The notes under the pieces are model-generated. The model was not told where the DNA came from, made no database searches, and saw only the letters and a list, made by a program, of their open reading frames with translations. 64,000 nt of DNA from Lysobacter stagni (GTDB lineage Bacteria; Pseudomonadota; Gammaproteobacteria; Xanthomonadales; Xanthomonadaceae), in assembly GCF_030053425.1 (NCBI RefSeq), contig NZ_JASGBI010000001.1:2364001-2428000 (forward strand), given 5' to 3'. This document shows, one piece after another, positions 16,643 through 24,651 of the stretch. The position numbers and the translations under genes are program-made. Within the stretch, counting starts at the first letter, position 1. Every line of letters starts with the position of its first letter.

Positions 16643-17473
16643 TTAGCGATTAAGTTCCGCGGCGGCCTCGTCCACCCTCGCGCGGCGCCGCGCAAGCTCT
16701 TCGGGTGTCTTGGCTCGCGCCAATTTGCGAGATAGCTCCTGTCGCGCCATGGCTTCTGCCGCTTCCTGAGCGCGCGTGTGGCGCCTTCGAGCTACCTGCA
16801 GCGCTCGCTTAGGAGCCAACTCGCCTCGCCTCGCGAGGCCAACAACGGCCTTAGTCCACCTACGAACGTCCTTGGGCGGGTTTCCTTGATCGAATGCGCC
16901 CTGCATCTCGTCGAGAACGAGCTGTTGGAGCTCCGGGCTTAGGCACTCAATCAACGACCGAACCACAACTGCGTCCTTCTTCATAAGCGGGCTGGGCCAC
17001 ACAAGCCCGTCGGCGCCGATGGGTTTCGTTGATGGTTCATTTGACGGGTCAAATGACGGTTCGGGTGACAACTGCGACACCCCTGGGGCGTCGTTGATGT
17101 CACCGCTGGGGCGACGTGAGTGACGCCCCAGGGGTGACGTGGGAGTCGGGGGTGTCAGATTGTCACCCCTGACGCCAGTGTCACCCCTGTCGCCGGTGTC
17201 ACCCCTACGTAGCGCGTTGACGTTGATCCGGTACCTTCGCGATGACCTGCCTCCATTTTCGTTGCCGACTACGTCGATCCAACGTGCGGCTACGAGCGTT
17301 TGCATGACGCGCTGACTTTGTCGTTCAGATAGACAAGCCCGCCGAGCGATGCTGCTGACGCTCGGGAAGCAAAGCCCCTCATCATTTGCCCAGTCGCAAA
17401 GCGCTAGCAGGACAAGCTTGTTCGTCGGCTGCATGTCCAGATCCCAGGACAGAGTCATTAGCTTGATGCTCAT
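16643..17473 (-). CDS. Winged-helix (HTH_36-type) replication-initiator-like protein
   Basis: A 276-residue protein. Residues 15-70 (NKLVLLALCDWANDEGLCFP, then SISARRACLSERQ-like helices) match the HTH_36 domain of plasmid and ICE replication or regulatory proteins. A linker with GDTGDRGDTGVRGDN arises from an imperfect 18-bp tandem repeat near 17150-17205. The C-terminal half is helical, charged and Ala/Arg-rich. The stop of the AlpA-like gene lies just upstream, so both probably share the leader-B transcript. The palindrome family starts about 370 bp beyond its 3' end, so these could be its binding sites or an origin; that is inference only. Confidence 0.65.
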   Translation of the reverse strand: MSIKLMTLSWDLDMQPTNKLVLLALCDWANDEGLCFPSVSSIARRACLSERQSQRVMQTLVAARWIDVVGNENGGRSSRRYRINVNALRRGDTGDRGDTGVRGDNLTPPTPTSPLGRHSRRPSGDINDAPGVSQLSPEPSFDPSNEPSTKPIGADGLVWPSPLMKKDAVVVRSLIECLSPELQQLVLDEMQGAFDQGNPPKDVRRWTKAVVGLARRGELAPKRALQVARRRHTRAQEAAEAMARQELSRKLARAKTPEELARRRARVDEAAAELNR

Positions 17474-17476
17474 GCC

Positions 17477-17818
17477 TCAACGCTCCCTAGACTTTCGCTG
17501 CATTCTGTCCGCTTTTGTTGGGCGGCCACGGCGACGTGTGGGCGTGGTGGTTTTGGCCACATGCATGGTCTGGACGGTGCGGGCGACCACATGCTCTGCG
17601 AGCCACTGGGTCACATCCTCCTCGCGCCACAGGAGGCGTTTGGTGCCTGGAAGCCGGCACATCGGCGGGAGCGAATGCGGGCTGCGGCAAGCGTCGCTTC
17701 GAATAGACGCGACGGACTTATGAATGCGTTTAGCTAAATCCTCAACGCGGAGCAGTGCGCGTGCTTGAGGGGCATCGGTAGTAGCGGCGACTCGGACGTC
17801 GCGGGATAGTTTGCGCAT
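17477..17818 (-). CDS. AlpA-like helix-turn-helix protein
   Basis: A 113-residue protein. The centre (LLRVEDLAKRIHKSVASIRSDACRSPHSLPPMCRLPGTKRLLWREEDVTQWLAEH) matches the AlpA/MerR-type excisionase fold: a helix-turn-helix followed by a wing with a Leu-Pro-Gly-Thr turn and a W-x-x-x-D-V helix. The tail is highly basic. Such proteins act as integrase directionality factors or as activators of island genes. The first codons (MRKLSRD) resemble those of the gene at 13475 (MRYLSRD), because the repeated leader extends into the coding region. It is the first gene after leader B, with the HTH_36 gene directly downstream. Confidence 0.65.
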   Translation of the reverse strand: MRKLSRDVRVAATTDAPQARALLRVEDLAKRIHKSVASIRSDACRSPHSLPPMCRLPGTKRLLWREEDVTQWLAEHVVARTVQTMHVAKTTTPTRRRGRPTKADRMQRKSRER

Positions 17819-18105
17819 GGTGGCCTCGGAAATGAGATGCCTCGCCGCACTGAGTGCGGTTTAGCGGGTCAGATTTCCGGACTCGTCCCTCTACGTCGCG
17901 ACACCATCTGAGTGTCGAAACCGCAGGGCAATTCAATCGCCGCTGCAGGTAGGCCGTGGACGCTCCTAGCGCCATACTCGGCCGAGTTTCTGGCTCTATC
18001 AGGTGCAGTCCGCCGCACCTGGGAGCTGGGGAATAAGGGCTTCCAAGCCCAGGACCACCAATGATCTAGAGAGAGCGTGTTCTGAACAGATGCAGGCGGT
18101 ACGCG
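17819..18105 (-). repeat. Repeated leader, copy B (candidate structured RNA)
   Basis: Second copy of the leader described at 13476-13760. Hairpins visible here are CCGCAC-TGA-GTGCGG (17845-17859), AGGTGC...GCACCT (about 18001-18020) and GGGCT-TCCA-AGCCC (about 18037-18050). On the minus strand it would be the 5' leader of the AlpA-like and HTH_36 genes. The remaining bases up to 18267 contain no gene; a promoter for the divergent PLD gene must lie there. Confidence 0.7.
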
Positions 18106-18267
18106 CGAGGGCCCTTGCCTGGATGCAACCATGCGAGAGGAGACGTTAGTAGCTCCGCCTCCTGATTCGCATTGCGGTGCAGATTGATGCGTAGAATCAG
18201 CATTGTCAAGCGAGGTGCGGACGCCACATAAGTTGGGCGTCGCCAGTGAGTATGGACAGGGGAAAAC

Positions 18268-19656
18268 ATGGATCTGATTGCGCGACCTATGCCGCTGAAC
18301 CTGGTGGCCGAGCTGCCTGCTGATGCGTCGGTTAAGAAGCTAGCCAACTTTCACATCAAGCATCTTCCGGATTGTGAGCGAGTGAGGGCGGCGATTGCCT
18401 ATGCGTCTCGCGACAACATGCAGCTATTGGACAGTTGCATGGGTCAGAGCAAGGCATTGGAGTTCTTCGGTCGTTACGATGGGTCATGTCCAATCGATCC
18501 GATGATCCTGGACTGGTTCCTTAAGAGGAACTCGCCAAATTTCCAGTATTTCGCGGTCCCGAAGTGGTTGCATGCCAAGGTTATCTGGTACGTCGGGGCA
18601 GGGGCTTACATTGGCTCAGCCAACATGACGGACCGCGCGTGGATCAAGAACTTCGAGGCAGGCTTGTTCCTTACGCATGAGGAGCTGGATCACTTTGGTC
18701 TTCTCGAGGAGCTTGTGGCCTTCTTTGATGGTCTTCGTGCCGTAGCTAAGCCTCTGACAGATGAAATGTGCAAGGCGCAGTGGGCGCTATTCAAGCAGCG
18801 TGAGCAATTGGAGAGGCAGCTGAGCAGGGTGGCTGAGGCGTTCGACACGACGGACTCATTCGTCAATGGCGCCCAGGACCCGATTCCCGCAGTAGTGGCG
18901 CGGACTGAAGCTACGCGGTATGCGCGCTTTGCTAGCGAATGGGAGGAGACGCTCCAGCACATGCGCGGTTTAGCAGCGCAGGTAGTAGCGAACAGGCCGG
19001 ATTGGATTGATAGCAACGTGCCTGGCGGTGTGCAGGCTGATCAGTTCTTACATGCTTATTACTACCAGACCGTGCGCGGAGAGCAAGTCAAGGATTCGTA
19101 CAAAGTCTTCCACGACCGGAATCGGAAGAACCCTCAGGCAGCGCTCCAGTCTGCCCTGGATGATTGGAGGATAGGGGCGTTCGATTTCGAGTGGGAGGAC
19201 CGCACCATCAGGGAGTGGGCTCCGACGATACGCGCTGCGTTTGCCAAGGACAGAATTCGAGGTCTTACTGAGTCTCAATGGGTGGAGGCCGCCACGCGGG
19301 TGCACGCTCTCCGCGACCATGGCGTCAAAATGTCCAACCGCTTGCTCGGATTGCCGGAAGTTCAGCAAGACGAAGATACGAAGCACGAGGCTTTCGCACG
19401 CTGGCTATGGATACAAAGAGGAGCGGGCGGAAGTTCAATTCTGGATCTACTGTATTTCGTGATCTGGGGCGACGGAAATCTAACGCAGCGCCTATGGGAT
19501 GGTATCCACAGCGCTGCGTGGAGGATTCCACATATTGGTGTCAGTATTCTTGGTGAGATTGTGGGCTGGGCCAATCCCGACATGTATCCGCCACGCAATC
19601 AGCGCTCGAGCAAGGCCCTTCGTGCGCTTGGATACGATGTCAATGTCAGTCTCTGA
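18268..19656 (+). CDS. PLD-superfamily nuclease-like protein, probable defence gene
   Basis: A 462-residue protein. A single phospholipase-D-type active site is visible: H102 and K104 in WLHAKVIWY, GSANMT at 116-121, and NFEAGL at 128-133 (the HxK...N...E pattern). Many PLD-fold proteins with one such motif are DNA nucleases that dimerise. The remaining 320 residues are helical. The C-terminus, with NPDMYPPRN then SSKALRALGYDV, resembles a motif I associate with restriction-type proteins, a weak recollection. The codon use is less GC-rich than in core genes. A HEPN-like gene follows after 48 bp. The pair sits among restriction-like genes, so antiviral function is the working inference. Confidence 0.6.
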   Translation: MDLIARPMPLNLVAELPADASVKKLANFHIKHLPDCERVRAAIAYASRDNMQLLDSCMGQSKALEFFGRYDGSCPIDPMILDWFLKRNSPNFQYFAVPKWLHAKVIWYVGAGAYIGSANMTDRAWIKNFEAGLFLTHEELDHFGLLEELVAFFDGLRAVAKPLTDEMCKAQWALFKQREQLERQLSRVAEAFDTTDSFVNGAQDPIPAVVARTEATRYARFASEWEETLQHMRGLAAQVVANRPDWIDSNVPGGVQADQFLHAYYYQTVRGEQVKDSYKVFHDRNRKNPQAALQSALDDWRIGAFDFEWEDRTIREWAPTIRAAFAKDRIRGLTESQWVEAATRVHALRDHGVKMSNRLLGLPEVQQDEDTKHEAFARWLWIQRGAGGSSILDLLYFVIWGDGNLTQRLWDGIHSAAWRIPHIGVSILGEIVGWANPDMYPPRNQRSSKALRALGYDVNVSL

Positions 19657-19704
19657 ATGTTGTGAGTGCATGCGTTGCTGCCAGGACGCCCACGTGAATG
19701 AAAA

Positions 19705-20283
19705 ATGGAGCCTAAAGTGACTGTTCGGGATTCCGTAGCCGACTACTATCACCATGACGCGATGCACTTCATTCAGCGCTATGAGAGTCTGCGGCCCGAG
19801 GACTTCAACAAGGCCGGAAGGGTCAAGAATTTTGTTGACGTGATCATGGCCGCCGAGTGTGCTCTCAAGGCACATATTTTTAGAGGGCCGAGCGTTGCCG
19901 GTCCCTTAGAGCTATACCGAGAAGTTAGAGGTCTGGGCCACGCAATCGCTGGGCTGGCAAATCGCGCTGATTTCCTTGAGGATCGAAGAGCCTATGAGGC
20001 TATCAAGGCTAGGCTAAGTGGCCTCTCCGTGTTCCTTCGATATTCGCTCGATATGTGGGAGCTGTATTTTCCGCTGGTCGAGCAGGAGGGGCGGGGAGGT
20101 CCTGAGCAGTATGACGCTACGGTCGGGTCGAGTCGCTGGCGTGCCGAAGCTGTCGACGAGGTCAAGGTGCTGATAAGGGCGTTGGACCGAGGTGCTCGAG
20201 TTGTGGAGATGGATATTGGAGAGATTCTGGAGCACGGGGCCGAGATGGCGGAATTTGTTCGTCAAGCGAGGGTGGGGCGCTAA
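19705..20283 (+). CDS. HEPN-like protein downstream of the PLD gene
   Basis: A 192-residue, largely helical protein. Residues 47-80 (VIMAAECALKAHIFRG, then LYREVRGLGHAIAGLA) resemble the HEPN domain: a Glu/Lys-bearing helix followed by R72-x6-H79, which fits the loose Rx4-6H ribonuclease motif. HEPN proteins are frequent RNases in toxin-antitoxin, abortive-infection and CRISPR systems. The similarity is short, so the assignment is tentative. It lies 48 bp after the PLD-type gene on the same strand and probably forms an operon with it. The next gene is convergent, 12 bp away. Confidence 0.45.
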   Translation: MEPKVTVRDSVADYYHHDAMHFIQRYESLRPEDFNKAGRVKNFVDVIMAAECALKAHIFRGPSVAGPLELYREVRGLGHAIAGLANRADFLEDRRAYEAIKARLSGLSVFLRYSLDMWELYFPLVEQEGRGGPEQYDATVGSSRWRAEAVDEVKVLIRALDRGARVVEMDIGEILEHGAEMAEFVRQARVGR

Positions 20284-20295
20284 CGATAGAGCCCG

Positions 20296-21468
20296 CTACC
20301 CTTGCTGCTGCGGGTTGAGCCAGTCCTTAGTTAGTCCAAGTATGTCTCCAATCGTAGGGCCGTCGCTCCATACAAGCTGCCCATCGATGCCATATGCATG
20401 CGCAAACTCGCGCAGGCCCAGCGGTGCCACATTCGCTGCGAACGGGTTGAAGTAGAGCGTTCCCGTTTGTTCGGTGAGCGTGTATGGCGAAAGGCGGTCA
20501 AAGATCCAGGCCCCAGACACGCGTGTGAACTCAGGACCATTTGCTCCGACCCACGCGCCGTTTGGTTTCCTTCTTAGTTGGCCGTCATCGTTAGGGGCAT
20601 TGACTTGGAAGACGATGACCTCGTCCCCAAAGAGTGCCTCAACCTCGTCGTCACGACGCAGTCCGTACCCGTCGTGATTGACCGCGATGACAAAGGGTTG
20701 GTCGAGGCGCCCATACTTGGTTCCCTTGAAGCGGATCGCATCACGCACGGGAGTCTTCGGGCTTATCCATCCCGCACCGCCGGAATGGATCCCGAGCAGT
20801 CTTTCAGATTTTCCTCGCCGCTCAGGCCTAATCGGGATGGCGCTGACTTCGATCTCAAGTTCCTCATGGCGCCAAGTCATCGTTGGCTGATCGCCAAAGC
20901 CATGCTCCTTTACGTCCTTGTCAACGGCATCAGGATCAAGGCCATCCAGCCAGCGAAGAACGCACTGCAAGAACTTTTTCCTACTCGGCTGCGTCTTTGG
21001 ATGCCCCCTTGTTTTTACACCGACAAGAAAGTTTCGATGAGCGTGAGTGCTCAGTACATCCAATGTTTGCTCAGTGAGCTTGTCGCCGGACATGTCCTCG
21101 TTTGTCTCCGAAGGATTGATCGCCTCTAGATAGAATTTGCTCCCATCGGGCGTTGTCACGAGGAAGTCGGGGCGAGCACTGCTCCCGTTGGGCAGCGTTG
21201 GATGGGGCTCAAGTTCGTATCCCCGGCGACGGAGAGTCGCATGGAGGATCAGTTCGAACTCCGCGGACTTATAGGCTGCGTCATCGCCCGAGCGAAAACG
21301 CGAAACGAGATCTGACTGCTCGCTGGCGGGGTACTCCCCTGCAAGCTGTTCGAGTAGACATCTGACGGCGGCGATCTCAGGTCGCGCACTGCGATTCATG
21401 AAGCCAAACTCAGTTTCCCGGCTTAGTTTTGGACCTGCGTCCGTTCGTTCGATGTCCGAGAAGATCAT
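20296..21468 (-). CDS. Hypothetical protein with PD-(D/E)xK-like region
   Basis: A 390-residue protein from the ATG at 21468; a GTG at 21495 is also possible. Residues 68-116 show E-x(n)-SARPDFLV, then KFYLEAIN, which has the spacing of a PD-(D/E)xK nuclease core (E72, D101, E115). The usual Lys two residues after E115 is absent, so catalysis is uncertain. The C-terminal half is unrecognised. It is convergent with the PLD/HEPN pair and is followed upstream by another nuclease-like gene, which supports a place in a defence block. Confidence 0.5.
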   Translation of the reverse strand: MIFSDIERTDAGPKLSRETEFGFMNRSARPEIAAVRCLLEQLAGEYPASEQSDLVSRFRSGDDAAYKSAEFELILHATLRRRGYELEPHPTLPNGSSARPDFLVTTPDGSKFYLEAINPSETNEDMSGDKLTEQTLDVLSTHAHRNFLVGVKTRGHPKTQPSRKKFLQCVLRWLDGLDPDAVDKDVKEHGFGDQPTMTWRHEELEIEVSAIPIRPERRGKSERLLGIHSGGAGWISPKTPVRDAIRFKGTKYGRLDQPFVIAVNHDGYGLRRDDEVEALFGDEVIVFQVNAPNDDGQLRRKPNGAWVGANGPEFTRVSGAWIFDRLSPYTLTEQTGTLYFNPFAANVAPLGLREFAHAYGIDGQLVWSDGPTIGDILGLTKDWLNPQQQG

Positions 21469-21562
21469 TGCTGCGTTTCCAGTAGTAGACCGCACTCAAT
21501 GCCTTGTATGGTCCGCCCACCTGGGGAGCGGTCGCCGGCGAGCCGCCGGCAGCAACCAGTGA

Positions 21563-22045
21563 TCAGGTCGTGCCAACCTCAATGTTTCCGGCGTGATTTG
21601 CTATTGCGAGAGCTCTCAGCCGACCCACCGCAACCATATGTTTGTTGTCGCGGGCGGAGAAGCGTGCTGCGGCTTTGACTGGCGCATAGGGTCCGTAATA
21701 GATCTCCTCCCAAGAGCCATCATGTTTGACGCCGAGAACGAGCAGGAAATCTGCTTCGCCTCGAAATCCAATCTGGCTTGATGCGTAGTTCGTCTTGATT
21801 TGGACGGAGAGGCCATCTTGCCTGCGGGCGTCGTAGTCGCCTGAACCGGCTGGTGCTTTGGTTAGGGCGTAGTGGTCAGTTGCAAGGAGTTCGCCGAAAT
21901 CGCCGAGGAGGTTGCCAAGGCCGGCCCAGGAGTACTCCGGAGCAAGGGCACGCAACGCCCGCTGAGAAGCAAAGATGCTCGCGAGAATGGCTTGAGCGGC
22001 CACGATTCGATCGCGGGCAAAATTATCTGAGGTGGCTGGTCCCAT
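21563..22045 (-). CDS. Hypothetical protein, DUF6998-like, nuclease-fold
   Basis: A 160-residue protein. The frame is open further upstream through the tRNA, but the ATG at 22045 is the first sensible start. Residues 43-84 read GNLLGDFGELLAT, GSGDYDARR and SVQIKTNY, giving E52, D70/D72 and Q82-x-K84, the order of a PD-(D/E)xK fold with Gln in place of the second acid. From memory it resembles the DUF6998 family. It is the last gene before the right attachment site. The role is unknown; a restriction-related or DNA-processing role is inferred. Confidence 0.55.
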   Translation of the reverse strand: MGPATSDNFARDRIVAAQAILASIFASQRALRALAPEYSWAGLGNLLGDFGELLATDHYALTKAPAGSGDYDARRQDGLSVQIKTNYASSQIGFRGEADFLLVLGVKHDGSWEEIYYGPYAPVKAAARFSARDNKHMVAVGRLRALAIANHAGNIEVGTT

Positions 22046-22148
22046 GAGGCTGCTCAGGGTGGGGAGGCTGAATCCTAGCCGCACCTTGCAATACATTGCA
22101 GGATCGCGCGCACCGCCGCGGGCGGGCTTCCCTGGACATCCCCTGAGT

Positions 22149-22176
22149 GCCACAAATTTGCCACACGTGGTGTGGC
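22149..22176. promoter_or_regulatory. Candidate integrase arm-type sites, right end
   Basis: GCCACA at 22149-22154 and 22160-22165 (11 bp apart, forming GCCACAAATTTGCCACA) and inverted TGTGGC at 22171-22176. The paired direct motif matches the left end (4317-4333) in 16 of 17 bases, and the inverted motif again lies on the core side. This supports an arm-type integrase site. Confidence 0.45.
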
Positions 22177-22195
22177 AAGGACTGCACCTTAAAGC

Positions 22196-22235
22196 AAAAC
22201 AGCGCACTACACCGCAAGGTGTAAAGCGCTGTTTT
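22196..22235 (-). terminator. tRNA-Ala terminator
   Basis: On the minus strand AAAACAGCGC (22235-22226) pairs with GCGCTGTTTT (22205-22196), with the T-rich tail TTTTGCTTT. It follows the tRNA-Ala 3' end by 11 bases. This terminator was brought in by the island, while the original lies at 4172-4204. Confidence 0.75.
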
Positions 22236-22244
22236 GGCTGGATA

Positions 22245-22322
<78 letters not shown>

Positions 22323-22474
22323 ACGAAGGGCCAAAGTTTAGCGGGCCATCGGGCAGGGCGCCAGCCCTGGCTGCGAAATCGTCTGTCGGGGGCGCGCAGG
22401 GCGGTTGATCGAGGTCAAGCGGCGACGTTCGGGGGCGCGTGAGAGTGAGCGCCTGTCCCCGGAGAGCAATACCG

Positions 22475-23398
22475 ATGCACACGCCCGCCACGCAGGGTCC
22501 GCCCGAAGCCGAAGCTGCCGATTCGCCCGATGCCGTCCGTCCCGTGGGCGGGGTCGCAGACGTCGGCCATTCGGCGACGGCAGCCGGGGAACCGTCCAAC
22601 GATCCGCTCGAGCCTGTCCTGCGCGGACGGATGTCGCGCCGCCGTTACGAGCGGGAGAAGCGGCGCCTGCAGATCGAGCTGCTCAAGTTCCAGGCCTGGG
22701 TGAAAGAAACCGGCCAGCGCGTGGTGATCGTGTTCGAGGGCCGCGATGCTGCCGGCAAGGGCGGCACCATCAAACGTTTCATGGAGCACCTGAATCCGCG
22801 CGGCGCACGCGTGGTGGCGCTGGAGAAGCCCACCGAAACCGAGCGCGGTCAGTGGTATTTCCAGCGGTATGTCGAGCACCTGCCGGCCGCGGGCGAGATC
22901 GTGATGTTCGATCGCTCCTGGTACAACCGTGCCGGCGTGGAGCGGGTGATGGGCTTCTGCAGCACCGATGAATACCTGGAGTTCATGCACCAGTGCCCGA
23001 ACTTCGAACGCATGCTGGTGCGCAGCGGCGTGCGTCTGTTCAAGTTCTGGTTTTCGGTCAGTCGCGAGGAACAGCGTGCACGGTTCGCGAAGCGCAAGAG
23101 GGATCCGCTGAAACAGTGGAAGCTGTCGCCGGTGGACCTGGCTTCGCTGGACAAGTGGGCCGAGTACACGCGGGCGAAGGAGGCGATGTTCATCGCCACC
23201 GACACGCCCGACGCGCCGTGGACGGTGATCCGTTCCGACGACAAGAAGCGTGCGCGGGTGAATGCCATGCGCGCCGTTCTTGGGACATTCCATTACACCG
23301 CCCAGGATCGCGCCGCGATCGGCACGCCCGATCCGTTGATCGTTGGCCCGGCATCGCGGGTCTATGAGGACGGCGAGCGCCTGTTGCGACCAGCCTGA
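22475..23398 (+). CDS. ppk2: Polyphosphate kinase 2
   Basis: A 307-residue PPK2-family kinase. The ATG at 22475 has GGAGAG eight bases upstream; a GTG at 22439 is less likely. The Walker A loop reads EGRDAAGKGGTIKRF, the Walker B/lid region FDRSWYNRAG, and the motif KFWFSVSREEQ follows, all diagnostic of PPK2. The enzyme transfers phosphate between polyphosphate and nucleotides, typically making GTP or ATP from polyphosphate. The first 60 residues are a Pro/Ala-rich extension. It lies just right of the island junction and stands alone, convergent with rnd 13 bp away. Confidence 0.93.
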   Translation: MHTPATQGPPEAEAADSPDAVRPVGGVADVGHSATAAGEPSNDPLEPVLRGRMSRRRYEREKRRLQIELLKFQAWVKETGQRVVIVFEGRDAAGKGGTIKRFMEHLNPRGARVVALEKPTETERGQWYFQRYVEHLPAAGEIVMFDRSWYNRAGVERVMGFCSTDEYLEFMHQCPNFERMLVRSGVRLFKFWFSVSREEQRARFAKRKRDPLKQWKLSPVDLASLDKWAEYTRAKEAMFIATDTPDAPWTVIRSDDKKRARVNAMRAVLGTFHYTAQDRAAIGTPDPLIVGPASRVYEDGERLLRPA

Positions 23399-23411
23399 GC
23401 TACGCCGTGGC

Positions 23412-24515
23412 TCAGTTGGGCTCGGCCAGCAACGGAGCGAGGCCGGGCTCCAGCGCCTTGCGACGCCAGCCGGCGAGGGCGTCCGGCCATTCGCCCTGGT
23501 CCATCAGCGCTTCCAGCCAGCGGCGCGAGGCGAGCACGCCGTCGGGCAGGCCCAGCTCGGCGCTGCGCGCGGCGACGACGTCCTGCAGTTTGCGCAGGCG
23601 CTGCTTGTCTCGGGTTTCGGCGGCGGTGGCGTCGGGCGCGCTGGCTTCGTCCGGCAGTGGCGTGTTCAACGCGTTCCACACGGCCTCGCCCAGCTTGCGG
23701 GGCGCCTTGGGATGCGCGTCGAGCGCACGCTGCAGGCCAGCGCGGTCGATCGGCGGGTTGCGCGCGAGAGTGACGGCCAGCTCGTTGTCGAGGATCCAGC
23801 TGCGCGGACGGTCGTTGTCGCGGGCGTAGGCATCGCGCCAGCGCAACAGCCGAAGCAGGCGCAGCTGTGCGTCACGCGCGAGGAACTGCGCGCTGCGCAT
23901 CGACAGGTGCGGCCAACGTTCGCCCGACTCGGTCTCCGCATTGTGCAGCGTGCGAGCCGCGTCCTCGGCTAGCCATTCGCGCCGGCCCAGCATGTCCAGG
24001 CGCTGGTCCAGCTGGTCGTGCAGTTCGAACAGGTGGCGCACGTCGTCGGCGGCGTATTCCAGCTGCGAGGCCGACAGCGGACGACGCATCCAGTCCGAAC
24101 GCGTCTCGCCCTTGGCCAGCACGATGCCGGTCAGCTGTTCCACCAGCTTCTGGTAGCCCAGGCCGCCGCCCACTCCGGCCAGCGCCGCAGCGAGCTGGGT
24201 GTCGAACAGAGGCCGGGGTACCACGCCACACGCATGCATGAACGCCACAAGATCCTCGCTCGGGCTGTGCATGATCTTGAGCGTGGCGGGCTCCGAGAGG
24301 ATCGACGCCAGCGCGGGCAGCATCCCCGCCACCAGCGGATCGACCAGCAGGATGTCCGGGTCGTCCGTGCCGTTGTCCACGGCGATCTGCACCAGCGCCA
24401 GCTGCGGCCAGTACGTGCGTTCGCGGATGAATTCCGTGTCCAGGCCGATGCGCGACGGCGGCGTTGTGAAGCGGGCGCTCAGATCGGCGGGGGCGGAAAT
24501 CCAGGCGACGGGCAT
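23412..24515 (-). CDS. rnd: Ribonuclease D
   Basis: A 367-residue 3'-5' exoribonuclease. The start at 24515 gives MPVAWISAPADLSARF; the frame is open further upstream but not conserved-looking. The DEDD catalytic site begins GLDTEFIRERTYWPQLALVQIA (about residue 25), and later DLVAFMHACG and EYAADDVRHL supply the other acidic residues. The HRDC-type C-terminal region follows. It trims tRNA precursors. A divergent lipoprotein gene lies on its upstream side. Confidence 0.92.
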   Translation of the reverse strand: MPVAWISAPADLSARFTTPPSRIGLDTEFIRERTYWPQLALVQIAVDNGTDDPDILLVDPLVAGMLPALASILSEPATLKIMHSPSEDLVAFMHACGVVPRPLFDTQLAAALAGVGGGLGYQKLVEQLTGIVLAKGETRSDWMRRPLSASQLEYAADDVRHLFELHDQLDQRLDMLGRREWLAEDAARTLHNAETESGERWPHLSMRSAQFLARDAQLRLLRLLRWRDAYARDNDRPRSWILDNELAVTLARNPPIDRAGLQRALDAHPKAPRKLGEAVWNALNTPLPDEASAPDATAAETRDKQRLRKLQDVVAARSAELGLPDGVLASRRWLEALMDQGEWPDALAGWRRKALEPGLAPLLAEPN

Positions 24516-24651
24516 GTGGAGTGGGTCGTAGGGCTGGGCGGCGGGTTGCCGGGGCGGGCGACAATAGCCTACTTTCGACGCTCCCGGTGCCATGGTCCGT
24601 GAAGGCGGTCGGGGACAAGGTCGCAGGCCACGAGAGAGGCGAGGAGGACGA

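Noticed and set aside
17040..17053. TTTGACGGGTCAAA as a ninth copy of the TTGAC palindrome
   Set aside because: It lies inside the coding sequence of the HTH_36 protein in a repetitive linker and the centre spacing differs from the family.
24592..24651. ATG at 24592 as the start of the FGE-domain lipoprotein
   Set aside because: It would place an Arg/Gly-rich stretch before the signal peptide, whereas the TTG at 24652 directly follows AGGAGG.
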